From positions 124,001 through 188,000 of the forward strand of contig CAVZHA010000015.1 of NCBI GenBank assembly GCA_963774945.1: 64,000 nucleotides of DNA, read 5' to 3'. The stretch comes from Trebonia sp963774945 (GTDB lineage Bacteria > Actinomycetota > Actinomycetes > Streptosporangiales > Streptosporangiaceae). Made by a program: the position numbers and the translations under genes. Below the pieces are notes generated by a model, which was not told the DNA's origin, did not search any database, and was given only the letters and a program-made list of their open reading frames with translations. How positions within the stretch are numbered: position 1 is the stretch's first letter; each line of letters starts with the position of its first letter. This document shows, one piece after another, positions 50,614 through 58,855 of the stretch.

Positions 50614-51523
50614 ATGACACCAGTGACTAAGGCCACCGCCGCGATCGTCGGGTCTGGCAACATCGGCACCGACCTCATGTACAAGCTGCTCCGCAGTGAC
50701 CTCATCGAGCCGCGCTGGATGATCGGCGTCGACCCGGAGAGCCCGGGGCTGAAGCGGGCGGCCGACCACGGCCTGACCGCGACCGCCGAGGGGGTGGACT
50801 GGCTGCTCGCCAACGAGCGGCCCGACCTGGTCTTCGAGGCCACATCGGCCTACGTGCACCGGGAGAACGCGCCTCGATATAAGGAGCTCGGCATCCAGGC
50901 GGTGGACCTCACCCCGGCCGCGATCGGCCCGGCGGTGGTGCCCGCGGTCAACCTGGGCGAGCACACGCGGCGCGCCCAACGTCAGCCTGATCACCTGCGG
51001 CGGACAGGCCACGATCCCGATGGTCTACGCGGTCTCCCGGGTCGTTCCGGTGGAGTACGCGGAGATCGTCGCGAGCGTGGCGTCGCCGTCGGCCGGGCCG
51101 GGCACCCGGGCCAACATCGACGAGTTCACCAAGACCACCGCCCGCGGGGTGGAGACGATCGGCGGCGCCCAGCGCGGCAAGGCGATCATCATCCTCAACC
51201 CGGCCGAGCCGCCGATGCTCATGCAGGACACGATCTTCTGCGCGATCCCGGCCGACGCCGACCGCGACGCCATCGCCGCCTCGATCAAGCAGATCGCGGC
51301 CGACGTGGCGGCCTACGTGCCCGGCTACCGGCTGCGGACCGAGCCGCAGTTCGACGATGCGACCCCCATGAGCGGCGGGCGAGCCCGGGTCGCCATCTTC
51401 GTCGAGGTCGAAGGGGCGGGCGACTTCCTGCCGCCGTACTCGGGCAACCTCGACATCATGACCGCCGCCGCCACCCGGGTCGGGGAAGGGTTCGCCACGC
51501 GGATCCTGGCCGAACGCGCGTAA
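50614..51523 (+). pseudogene. Acetaldehyde (acylating) dehydrogenase, HsaG/MhpF-like, frameshifted near 50968
   Basis: The N-terminal 119 residues match the family: Val-Gly-Ser-Gly-Asn-Ile-Gly-Thr-Asp near 13, Thr-Ser-Ala-Tyr-Val-His, and Ala-Val-Asn-Leu-Gly-Glu-His. After that the continuation Gly-Ala-Pro-Asn-Val-Ser-Leu-Ile-Thr-Cys-Gly-Gly-Gln-Ala-Thr-Ile-Pro, with the catalytic Cys, is in another frame to the stop at 51523. The shift lies in 50965-50970 (one base extra or two missing). Joined, it gives the usual ~303 residues. The enzyme converts the aldehyde from the aldolase to acyl-CoA and normally forms a channelling complex with it. Confidence 0.85.
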
Positions 51524-51536
51524 GGGAGACCTTTTC

Positions 51537-52562
51537 ATGTCATACAGCGCCGACCTCGACGTCCGCGTCACCGACTCCTCGCTGCGAGACGGCTCGCACG
51601 CGATCAGGCACCAGTTCACGGTCGATAACGTGCGGTCGATCGTGGCCGCCCTCGACGGGGCGGGCGTGCCGGTCATCGAGGTCACCCACGGCGACGGCCT
51701 CGGCGGCTCGTCCTTCAACTACGGCTTCAGCGCGGTGCCTGACCAGGACCTGATCTCCACTGCGGTGGCGACCGCGAAGCAGGCCAAGATCGCGTTCCTG
51801 ATGCTGCCAGGCCTCGGCACCACCGACGACATCCGCCAGGCGGCCGACAACGGCGCCTCGGTCTGCCGGATCGCCACCCACTGCACCGAGGCGGACATCT
51901 CCATCCAGCACTTCAAGGTGGCCCGCAGCATCGGCCTTGAGACGGTCGGCTTCCTGATGATGGCGCACAGCCAGTCGCCGGAGGTGCTCGCCAGGCAGGC
52001 CCGGATCATGGCCGACGCCGGCGCCCAGTGCGTCTACGTGGTCGACTCGGCCGGCTCGCTGATCATGGACGGGGTCAGCGACCGGATCGCCGCGCTGGTG
52101 GCCGAGCTCGGCGACGACGCCCAGGTCGGGTTCCACGGCCACGAGAACCTCGGGCTCGGCGTCGCCAACTCGGTGCTGGCCGCCCGGGCGGGGGCCAAGC
52201 AGATCGACGGCTCCACCCGCCGGTTCGGGGCCGGGGCGGGCAACACCCCGGTCGAGGCGTTCGCCGCCGTCACCGAGCGGCTCGGGATCAAGACCGGCAT
52301 CGACACAGTGAAGATCATCGACGCGGCCGAGGAGACCGTCGCCCCGGTCCTCGAGAGCAACCCGCCCGCGCTCAACCGGCTGTCGCTGACCATGGGCTAC
52401 GCCGGCGTGTACTCCAGCTTCCTCAAGCACGCGGAAATCCAGGCGAACAAGTACGGCGTGTCCGGGGCCGAGATCCTGATCGAGGCCGGCCGCCGCAAGC
52501 TCGTCGGCGGCCAGGAGGATCAGCTCATCGAGATCGCGGTCGGTCTGGCGAAGCGCAAGTAA
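51537..52562 (+). CDS. dmpG: 4-hydroxy-2-oxovalerate aldolase
   Basis: This is a full-length 341-residue DRE-TIM aldolase. Thr-Asp-Ser-Ser-Leu-Arg-Asp-Gly-Ser-His-Ala near residue 12 has Leu where many relatives have Thr, still with the Arg-Asp pair. The metal motif Gly-Phe-His-Gly-His-Glu-Asn-Leu-Gly-Leu-Gly is near 198. The C-terminal helices used for contact with the acylating dehydrogenase are present. It splits 4-hydroxy-2-oxo acids into pyruvate and an aldehyde. The order hydratase-dehydrogenase-aldolase equals hsaE-hsaG-hsaF and mhpD-mhpF-mhpE. Confidence 0.95.
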   Translation: MSYSADLDVRVTDSSLRDGSHAIRHQFTVDNVRSIVAALDGAGVPVIEVTHGDGLGGSSFNYGFSAVPDQDLISTAVATAKQAKIAFLMLPGLGTTDDIRQAADNGASVCRIATHCTEADISIQHFKVARSIGLETVGFLMMAHSQSPEVLARQARIMADAGAQCVYVVDSAGSLIMDGVSDRIAALVAELGDDAQVGFHGHENLGLGVANSVLAARAGAKQIDGSTRRFGAGAGNTPVEAFAAVTERLGIKTGIDTVKIIDAAEETVAPVLESNPPALNRLSLTMGYAGVYSSFLKHAEIQANKYGVSGAEILIEAGRRKLVGGQEDQLIEIAVGLAKRK

Positions 52563-52714
52563 GGCCGCGATCAAGGGTCAAAATCTAGAAACCGATCATC
52601 CGAACGGACCCTGGGCTGCCGCCTGGTCGGTCAGCCCGCTGCCAGTCGCGGGTGACGGGTCAGGCGGAGGGCAGGGACCGTTCGGGATAATCCTGGTGTT
52701 GATCTTTTGCTGGG

Positions 52715-53557
52715 CTAGCGCGCGCTTGCCAGCGGCCGCGGCAGCGGCACCACGTCGGGCGACCAGATCGCGAGGGCGGTGTTCCGCACCTCGTGCACCA
52801 GCGAGTGCGCCCGCATCCTGGTGATCGGCCCGGTCACCGACACCGCGCCGATCGCCCGGTCACCGCACCGGATCGGCGACGCGACGCAGCCGAGGCCGCC
52901 GTAGGCCTCCTCCCGGTCGTAGGCGATGCCCGTCTTCCTGGCGTTGTCCAGCGTGGACTGCAGCGCGCGGGGCTCGACGATGGTGAACTCGGTCCGCCGC
53001 ACCGGCTCCGCCAGCGCCGACGCCTGGCTGGCGGGGTCCTCGAACGCGAGCAGGACCTTGCCGATGGCGGTGCAGTAGGCGGGCTGACGGCCGCCCACCC
53101 GGGTCGGCACCGAGACCCGCGTGGTGGCGACCCGGTCCAGGTACACGACCTCCCCGTGATCGAGGATGCCGAGGTGAACGGTGAGCCCGGTGCGCTGGGC
53201 GAGCGAGTGCAGGTGCCTGAACGCGGCCTCGCGCAGGCCGGTCCGCTGCAGGGCGACGCTGCCGAGCCCGAGCAGCTTGAGCCCGACCCGGTAGCCGCCG
53301 CTGTTGCGCTCCAGCCAGCCCACCGCGCAGAGCTGGTTCGCGAGGCGGTGCACGGTCGACTTGGGCAGGCCGATCCGGTGGCTGATCTCGCTTACGCCGA
53401 GGGCTTGATCGCAGCCGTCGAACGAGGCGAGGATCGCCTCGAGCCTGCCCACGACCGTGCTGGCCTGGCTATCGTCGTCTGTCCCGGGTTCGGGTCTTGC
53501 GGGTTCGGGTCTTGCGACCGCGCCTGATCGGCCGAGAGGGTGGATGTTGCCGCCCAC
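52715..53557 (-). CDS. IclR-family transcriptional regulator
   Basis: This 280-residue IclR protein has a winged-helix domain (Gly-Val-Ser-Glu-Ile-Ser-His-Arg-Ile-Gly-Leu-Pro-Lys-Ser-Thr-Val-His) at about residues 53-70. The C-terminal effector domain includes Tyr-Cys-Thr-Ala-Ile-Gly-Lys-Val-Leu-Leu-Ala and Gly-Leu-Gly-Cys-Val-Ala-Ser-Pro-Ile. The GTG at 53557 is preferred because GGAGG precedes it by nine bases; an earlier in-frame start would lie inside the operator. It is divergent from the HsaA-like gene, so it probably senses an aromatic acid and controls ring cleavage together with the palindrome-binding repressor. Confidence 0.9.
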   Translation of the reverse strand: MGGNIHPLGRSGAVARPEPARPEPGTDDDSQASTVVGRLEAILASFDGCDQALGVSEISHRIGLPKSTVHRLANQLCAVGWLERNSGGYRVGLKLLGLGSVALQRTGLREAAFRHLHSLAQRTGLTVHLGILDHGEVVYLDRVATTRVSVPTRVGGRQPAYCTAIGKVLLAFEDPASQASALAEPVRRTEFTIVEPRALQSTLDNARKTGIAYDREEAYGGLGCVASPIRCGDRAIGAVSVTGPITRMRAHSLVHEVRNTALAIWSPDVVPLPRPLASAR

Positions 53558-53579
53558 GAGCTGGTCACCTCCGGTCTTC

Positions 53580-53593
53580 ACTGACTGGTCAGT
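53580..53593. promoter_or_regulatory. Palindromic operator-like site 11
   Basis: ACTGACTGGTCAGT lies 22 bases upstream of the IclR start. It is the exact reverse complement of site 3 at 9564, 44 kb away. Confidence 0.72.
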
Positions 53594-53670
53594 ACATAAT
53601 AAGAACAGCATGATCGCGACCGCAATGCACTGACAGGCAGAAAAGCCGGCCGGCTCGCGCTCCAGATGTT

Positions 53671-53684
53671 ACCGACCAGTCAGT
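53671..53684. promoter_or_regulatory. Palindromic operator-like site 12
   Basis: ACCGACCAGTCAGT differs from site 3 by one base. It stands 78 bases from site 11 in the shared IclR/HsaA-like promoter region and 121 bases before the HsaA-like start. Confidence 0.68.
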
Positions 53685-53805
53685 TCTGGTATCGGTCCGC
53701 TGGGGCCGTGGGCGCGGGAGCGGCCTGGGGGCGAATCAGGAACGTCGTCCCGCCTAGCAGAACGACGGCCGTGACACGGGCACCCGGTCACGGTAATTTC
53801 AGCCC

Positions 53806-54942
53806 ATGTCGAGTGAAACCGCAGCACCGGGGCAGCGTCCGACGGTCCTTGAGAACGTCCGGGCCCTGCTGCCGGAGATCAAGGCGCGCGCCGAGGAGAT
53901 CGAGCAGGCGCGGGCCGTGCCGCGCGACCTCGCGGAGAAGCTGCGGTCAGCCGGCGTCTTCCGCCGGTACGTGCCCCGGTCGCACGGCGGCGACGAGATG
54001 TGGCCGGACGAGGGCCTGACCGTGATCGAGGAGCTGGCGCGGGCCGACGCCTCGGTCGCGTGGGTGGCGGCGGTCGGCTCGGAGGGGCCGAGCTTCTACG
54101 CGTACCTGCCGGCCGACACCTACGACAAGATCTACGCGGGCGGCCCCGACGTCATCCACACCGGGGTCATCAACGCGACTGGTCGTGCGGTCCGGGTCGA
54201 CGGCGGCTACCGGTTCAGCGGCCGCTGGTCGTTCGCGAGCGGCTCCAACAACGCCGACTACATCTGCATCCACGGCGTGATCGAGGGCGAGCAGGCCACC
54301 CGGCTCGGCGTGGTGCCGGCCGGCTCGGTCCAGATCGAGGACGTCTGGCACGTGAGCGGGCTCAAAGGCACCGCGAGCAACGACATCGTGGTCAGCGACC
54401 TGTTCATCCCCGAGGAGTGGACCGGCAACTTCGCCGAGCTGCCGAAGATCGCCCGGCACCCGCTCGACCAGCGGCAGCTGGGGGCGCGGTTCGGCTCGGA
54501 GTTCGCCGCCGTCGCCATCGGCATCGCCCAGGCGGCCCTGGACGACATCACCGACATCGCCCGCAACAAGATCCCGGCCACCTCGCGCAGCAAGCTGGCG
54601 GCCGACCCGGTCGCCCAGTACGTGACCGGCCAGCTCGCGACCGACCTGTACATGGCGCGCACGCTGCTGCACCAGGTCGGCCGGGACGACCAGGCTTCCG
54701 TTGCTTTTGGCCCGCCCGATGAGCGGGCGACGGCACTGCGCCGGGCCCGGCTGTCGCGGGCGGCGTCGGTCGCGGCGTCGGTCGTGGAGGGCGCCTACGG
54801 CCTGTCCGGGACCACCGGGCTGTTCGAGTCGTGCCCGCTGCAGCGGCGGCTGCGGGACGTCCGCGCCGTCACCCAGCACTACATGCTGTCCGCCCGCAGC
54901 GCGTTCGGGCCGGTCGGGACCGGAATCCTGAGCGAGGACTGA
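53806..54942 (+). CDS. Acyl-CoA-dehydrogenase-fold flavin monooxygenase (HsaA-like)
   Basis: This 378-residue protein has the acyl-CoA dehydrogenase fold but lacks the catalytic Glu loop. It fits the oxygenase component of two-component hydroxylases such as HsaA, which hydroxylates a phenol to a catechol with reduced flavin. Landmarks are Tyr-Val-Pro-Arg-Ser-His-Gly-Gly near residue 54, Ala-Trp-Val-Ala-Ala-Val near 85, Phe-Ser-Gly-Arg-Trp-Ser-Phe-Ala-Ser-Gly near 139, and Val-Ser-Gly-Leu-Lys-Gly-Thr-Ala-Ser. The flavin reductase at 43674 is the likely partner. It provides the diol cut by the extradiol dioxygenase. Confidence 0.88.
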   Translation: MSSETAAPGQRPTVLENVRALLPEIKARAEEIEQARAVPRDLAEKLRSAGVFRRYVPRSHGGDEMWPDEGLTVIEELARADASVAWVAAVGSEGPSFYAYLPADTYDKIYAGGPDVIHTGVINATGRAVRVDGGYRFSGRWSFASGSNNADYICIHGVIEGEQATRLGVVPAGSVQIEDVWHVSGLKGTASNDIVVSDLFIPEEWTGNFAELPKIARHPLDQRQLGARFGSEFAAVAIGIAQAALDDITDIARNKIPATSRSKLAADPVAQYVTGQLATDLYMARTLLHQVGRDDQASVAFGPPDERATALRRARLSRAASVAASVVEGAYGLSGTTGLFESCPLQRRLRDVRAVTQHYMLSARSAFGPVGTGILSED

Positions 54943-54982
54943 GCTTGCCGAGGCGCTGAGCGTGGGTGTGGAGAGGTTGCTG

Positions 54983-55450
54983 ATGCCGGATCTGAGCGTG
55001 GTCGCGGTGCAGGCGATGCGGCTGCAGAATGGGTACGCGCTCGCGATCGACGCCCGCGACTGGGACCTGTTTCGCACCGTGTTCACGGCCGACGTGCGGG
55101 CCGACTACCCGCACGGGGTGTTCGAGGGGATGGAGGAGTGGCTCGGGACCTTCATCCCGTTCCACGACACCTGCGCCTGGACCGTGCATGAGATCACCAA
55201 TCACGTCGTCGGCGTGGACGGCGGCGGGGTGTGGGGCACCTGCTACGGGTGGATCCGGTGGACGATGAAGGACACGCCTGGGTACATCAACCGGGCGGAG
55301 GTGCTGTTCCGGGACCGGCTGCGCGAGGACGAGGGGGGCTGGCGGATCGCCCGGCGGACGCTGCGGCTGCTTTCTTCCCAGCCGGGGGCGCGCGTTCCGG
55401 CTGGGTACAACCTGGTTCAGTCCGTGCTCGACCTGGCCGACTGGACGTAG
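54983..55450 (+). CDS. SnoaL-like nuclear-transport-factor-2-fold protein
   Basis: This 155-residue NTF2-like protein shows the pattern Tyr-Ala-Leu-Ala-Ile-Asp-Ala-Arg-Asp-Trp-Asp-Leu-Phe-Arg-Thr-Val-Phe, then Asp-Val-Arg-Ala-Asp-Tyr near residue 44, a His-Glu-Ile-Thr-Asn-His strand and a C-terminal Trp-Arg-Ile-Ala-Arg-Arg-Thr-Leu-Arg. The fold includes ketosteroid isomerases, dehydratases and dioxygenase small subunits. The ATG at 54983 has GAGAGG six bases upstream; a GTG at 54962 is less likely. It follows the HsaA-like gene by 40 bases and is probably co-transcribed. Confidence 0.85.
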   Translation: MPDLSVVAVQAMRLQNGYALAIDARDWDLFRTVFTADVRADYPHGVFEGMEEWLGTFIPFHDTCAWTVHEITNHVVGVDGGGVWGTCYGWIRWTMKDTPGYINRAEVLFRDRLREDEGGWRIARRTLRLLSSQPGARVPAGYNLVQSVLDLADWT

Positions 55451-56022
55451 CGGCGTCTGTTTGACGGCGGGCGCTGCCTGGGCTCTTCGGGGCGGGTTGG
55501 CGCCTGCGGCGCTTCGGGGCGGGGTTTGGCGCCTGCGGCGCTTCTTGCTGTTATCTCGTCGAATAGGCGCCCGGCCATTTGGGCCGCGGCCGGGCATTGA
55601 CACGGCCCTCACCGTCACCACGCGCAACAGGCGGACGGATTTTTGGGTCATCGTGGGGACATCGGGTCGCGGGGTGCCCTGTCGCGGGGTGCCCCCAACG
55701 GAACACGAAGACGCCCGCGGCCGGAGAACGCCGCCCCCAACGGCACACAATCACGCCTCCGGGGGACCGCAGTCGGATCGCCCCGACAGGACCTCCAGGG
55801 TGGCGACCGCCTTGGCTCGCCGCACCGGGTTGTGCTCGGGCACGGTGATCGCGTCGGACCCGAGCCGGTCCGCGTCGGCCGCGACTTCAGGGCGCGCCTC
55901 GCGCTCCGCGCTCCGCCGCCTCCCGGACCGGGCATCCCCGTTCGGTAGACGGCATCTATTTCGTTTAGTAATCTGATTGTACCTTATTATTTCATCTTGC
56001 CATTGGCTGGAGGACTGGACGG
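55451..56022. other. 572-bp region without a supported gene
   Basis: The region contains a ~29-bp direct repeat (55484-55511, 55512-55540), a copy of the 15-base word (55541-55555), a doubled TCGCGGGGTGCCC and a doubled CCCCCAACGGNACACNA segment near 55670-55760. Short ORFs here show no motif. From 55950 the DNA becomes AT-rich and probably holds the promoter of the operon starting at 56023. No match to the ACTGACC-type palindrome was seen. Confidence 0.55.
55484..55540. repeat. Two tandem ~29-bp units
   Basis: Each unit reads about CTTCGGGGCGGGTTTGGCGC followed by CTGCGGCG; the second has two extra bases. They lie directly before the third copy of the 15-base word. Confidence 0.65.
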
Positions 56023-57603
56023 ATGATCGACCCCAGCTCGCGGGCGCCCGACTCGTCGCTGTCGCGCCGGATCCGTCGGATGGTGGCGCTCGATCCGGGC
56101 GCGACCGCGCTGTTCTTCGGCGGCCTGACGTTTCCGTGGTCGTTCTACTCCGATGCCCTGGCCGATATGGAAACCCTGCTCGCCGCGCACCCCGAGGCGC
56201 GCAGGATTGGCATCGTGCTTCGCAACCGGCCCGGTCCGCTGGTGGCCCTGGTCGCCACCCTCGGTACCGGGCGCGAGGTGGTGACGCTGAGCCCGCACCT
56301 GGGCGACATCGGCCTGGAGCAGGACATCGTCGACCTGGCGCCGGACGTGGTGGTGGCGGAGGACGAGGACTGGGCTCGCGACGCGGTGCTCGTCTCGGCC
56401 AGGACGGTCGGCGCGATCGCGCTGCGGACCGGGGCCGACCGGGCGCTGGCGGCGCAGCCCGTCCTGTGGTCGCCGCGTCCGTCGCTGCTGGACACCCGGG
56501 GCATCGCCGTGCTGATGATGACCAGCGGCACGACCGGGCGGCCGAAGCGGGTCGAGCTGACCTACGAGCGGATGACGGCGGCGTTCCGCGCCACCGGACT
56601 GGTCTTCGACGAGGTGCACAAGCCGCGCCTGCACAGCCGGACGGACATCCTGTGGGCGTCCCTGGCCCACATCAGCGGCCTCTACTTCGCGGTCGCGCAC
56701 GCGGTCGAGGGCCGCAGCATCGCGCTGCTCGAACGGTTCGACGTTGCCGCGTGGGCGGAGTTGGTCGACCGACACCGCCCCGGCTACGTCCGGCTCGCGC
56801 CGACCGCGCTGCGGATGGTGCTGCAGGCCGAGGTCCCGGTGGAGACGTTCGCCAGCGTCCGCGCGGTCGGGTCGGGTACCGCGCCGCTGCCGCCGGAACT
56901 GGCGGAGGCATTCGAAGCACGCTACGGAATACCGGTCCTCGGGACCTACGGCGCGACCGAATTCGCCGGCGCGATCGCGGGCTGGACACTGAAGGACAAG
57001 AAGCATTGGGGGCCCCTTAAGCGCGGCAGCGTCGGGCGCGCCCACCACGGCATCGAGCTGCGCGTCGTCGACGCGGAAAGCGGCGACGTGCTGCCGGCCG
57101 GCCAGACCGGCCTGCTCGAGGCGCGCGGCGGGCAGCTGCCCGGGGCGGAGGGCGCGTGGCTGCGCACCACCGACCTCGCCACCATCGATGACGACATGTT
57201 CCTGTTCATCCGCGGCCGGGCGGACGAGGCGATTAACCGGGGCGGCTTCAAGATCCCGCCCAGCGTGATCGAGGACGCGCTGGCCGCGCACCCGGCGGTC
57301 GACGAGGCCTCGGCCGTGGGGCTGCCGGACGCACGGCTCGGCCAGGTGCCTGCGGCGGCGGTGACGCTGCTCAGCCCGGCCACAGAAGGGGAGCTCATGG
57401 AGTACCTGACCGGCCTGCTGACCAGGTACCAGCGGCCGGTCGCGATCAAGGTCGTCGACCAGCTGCCGCGGACGCCCTCGCTCAAGATCAGCCGCGCGCT
57501 GGTGCGCGAGCACTACTTCAACGGCTTCAGCCTCGACGGCCAGCTGGCAGCGGACGGCGTGGCCGACGGGGTGACCGACACCTTGACGACGGGAGAGTCA
57601 TGA
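56023..57603 (+). CDS. AMP-forming acyl-CoA synthetase
   Basis: This 526-residue ANL ligase has the P-loop Met-Thr-Ser-Gly-Thr-Thr-Gly-Arg-Pro-Lys near residue 166, Gly-Thr-Tyr-Gly-Ala-Thr-Glu-Phe near 306, Thr-Thr-Asp-Leu-Ala, the hinge Arg-Gly-Arg-Ala-Asp-Glu, and the C-terminal Thr-Pro-Ser-Leu-Lys-Ile-Ser with the catalytic lysine. The N-terminal region is shorter than average. It activates an unknown acid. It starts a four-base-overlapped operon with a MaoC-type hydratase and an acyl-CoA dehydrogenase, a set suitable for one beta-oxidation cycle of a ring fragment or side chain. Confidence 0.9.
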   Translation: MIDPSSRAPDSSLSRRIRRMVALDPGATALFFGGLTFPWSFYSDALADMETLLAAHPEARRIGIVLRNRPGPLVALVATLGTGREVVTLSPHLGDIGLEQDIVDLAPDVVVAEDEDWARDAVLVSARTVGAIALRTGADRALAAQPVLWSPRPSLLDTRGIAVLMMTSGTTGRPKRVELTYERMTAAFRATGLVFDEVHKPRLHSRTDILWASLAHISGLYFAVAHAVEGRSIALLERFDVAAWAELVDRHRPGYVRLAPTALRMVLQAEVPVETFASVRAVGSGTAPLPPELAEAFEARYGIPVLGTYGATEFAGAIAGWTLKDKKHWGPLKRGSVGRAHHGIELRVVDAESGDVLPAGQTGLLEARGGQLPGAEGAWLRTTDLATIDDDMFLFIRGRADEAINRGGFKIPPSVIEDALAAHPAVDEASAVGLPDARLGQVPAAAVTLLSPATEGELMEYLTGLLTRYQRPVAIKVVDQLPRTPSLKISRALVREHYFNGFSLDGQLAADGVADGVTDTLTTGES

Positions 57604-58835
57604 CCACTGACCGGACCGGGTACGGGGTCCTTTCTGACGAGTCGTTCGAGCGCTCGCGGCAGCGGATCGGCATCCCGCTGCGGATCAGCCCCGCGCACAT
57701 CACCGAGGTGACGGCCGACGCCACCCGGCACTTCGCCTACGGCTACGGCGACGACAACCCGCTGTACTGCGACCCCGAATACGGCAAGAACACCCACTGG
57801 GGCGGCCTGATCGCGCCGCCGAACTTCACCTACTGCATGGGCGAGAACGCGGCCGCGCCGCCCACCCCGGCGCAGAAGGAGCTGCTGAAGGGCGACCCGT
57901 TCGCCGGCCTTGGCTCCTATCAGGCGGCGATGGAGTTCGAGTACTACCGGCCGCTGACCGCAGGCGACCACTGCCGCGTCATCCGCGCCCAGGTCGGCGT
58001 GGCCGACAAGCCGAGCCGGTTCGGCGGGCGCACTGCGCACGTGACCCACGACTTCCTGTTCGCCAACGGCCACGGCCAGATCGTCACCGTCCAGCGCGGG
58101 ACTTGGATCAACGCGGAACGGCGCGCCTCGAAGGACCGCGCCACGGACAAGGCGCCGCTCAGCTTCGACCCGTACACCGACGAGCAGCTGGCCGAGATCG
58201 ACGCCTCCTACGACGCCCAGACCCGCCGCGGCCCGCAGCCCCGGTACTTCGAGGACGTCGAGATCGGCCAGGAGATCCAGCCGCGGGTCAAGGGCCCGCT
58301 GGTGGTCACCGACTTGATCGTGTGGCACCTGGGCTGGGGGATGCAGCTGACGCCACCCGGCGCGTTCGCCATCGCCCGCAAGATCCGCAGGAAGGCACCC
58401 GGGCTGTACCCGCCAAACGCGCGCAACATCCCCGACACTGTGCAGCGGCTGCACTGGGACCCGGAGCGGGCCCAGGAGCTCGGCATCCCGATGAACTACG
58501 ACTACGGCGCGATGCGCGAGACCTGGCTGACGCACGCGCTGACCGACTGGATGGGCGACGACGGGTGGCTGCTGCGGCTGCGCTGCCAGCACCGCAAGTT
58601 CAACTACATCGGCGACACCACCTGGGTTCACGGCCGGGTGGTGGACAAGGTCGAGGCCGACGGCCGCAACGAGGTCCACCTCGAGGTCGGCTGCCGGAAC
58701 CAGCGGGGCGAGGAGACCACCCCGGGCACGGCCGTGGTGCTGCTGCCGACCAGGGAACGCGCGGTTGAGCTTCCGCCGCCCCCGGCCGACACCCTGGACG
58801 AGCTGCTCGCGGCCGAGATCGCGCGCCACGCGTAG
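57600..58835 (+). CDS. MaoC-like double-hotdog dehydratase/enoyl-CoA hydratase
   Basis: This 411-residue protein contains two hotdog domains. Residues 20-180 resemble the FAS1-like dehydratase domain (His-Phe-Ala-Tyr-Gly-Tyr-Gly-Asp-Asp-Asn-Pro, with the hydratase-type Asp). Residues 215-400 are a second hotdog with Phe-Glu-Asp-Val-Glu-Ile-Gly-Gln and His-Arg-Lys-Phe-Asn-Tyr. This architecture is found in hydratases acting on bulky acyl-CoAs, including steroid side-chain intermediates. The ATG overlaps the ligase stop (ATGA). It is followed after 20 bases by an acyl-CoA dehydrogenase, which would make its substrate. Confidence 0.88.
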   Translation: MTTDRTGYGVLSDESFERSRQRIGIPLRISPAHITEVTADATRHFAYGYGDDNPLYCDPEYGKNTHWGGLIAPPNFTYCMGENAAAPPTPAQKELLKGDPFAGLGSYQAAMEFEYYRPLTAGDHCRVIRAQVGVADKPSRFGGRTAHVTHDFLFANGHGQIVTVQRGTWINAERRASKDRATDKAPLSFDPYTDEQLAEIDASYDAQTRRGPQPRYFEDVEIGQEIQPRVKGPLVVTDLIVWHLGWGMQLTPPGAFAIARKIRRKAPGLYPPNARNIPDTVQRLHWDPERAQELGIPMNYDYGAMRETWLTHALTDWMGDDGWLLRLRCQHRKFNYIGDTTWVHGRVVDKVEADGRNEVHLEVGCRNQRGEETTPGTAVVLLPTRERAVELPPPPADTLDELLAAEIARHA

Positions 58836-58855
58836 ATTAGCCGGACACTCCTACC

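Noticed and set aside
21606..52715. Similarity between 21606-21640 and 52673-52715 (GGGACCGTTCG followed by a GTTGAT word)
   Set aside because: The match is short and interrupted; without a genome count it cannot be told from chance.
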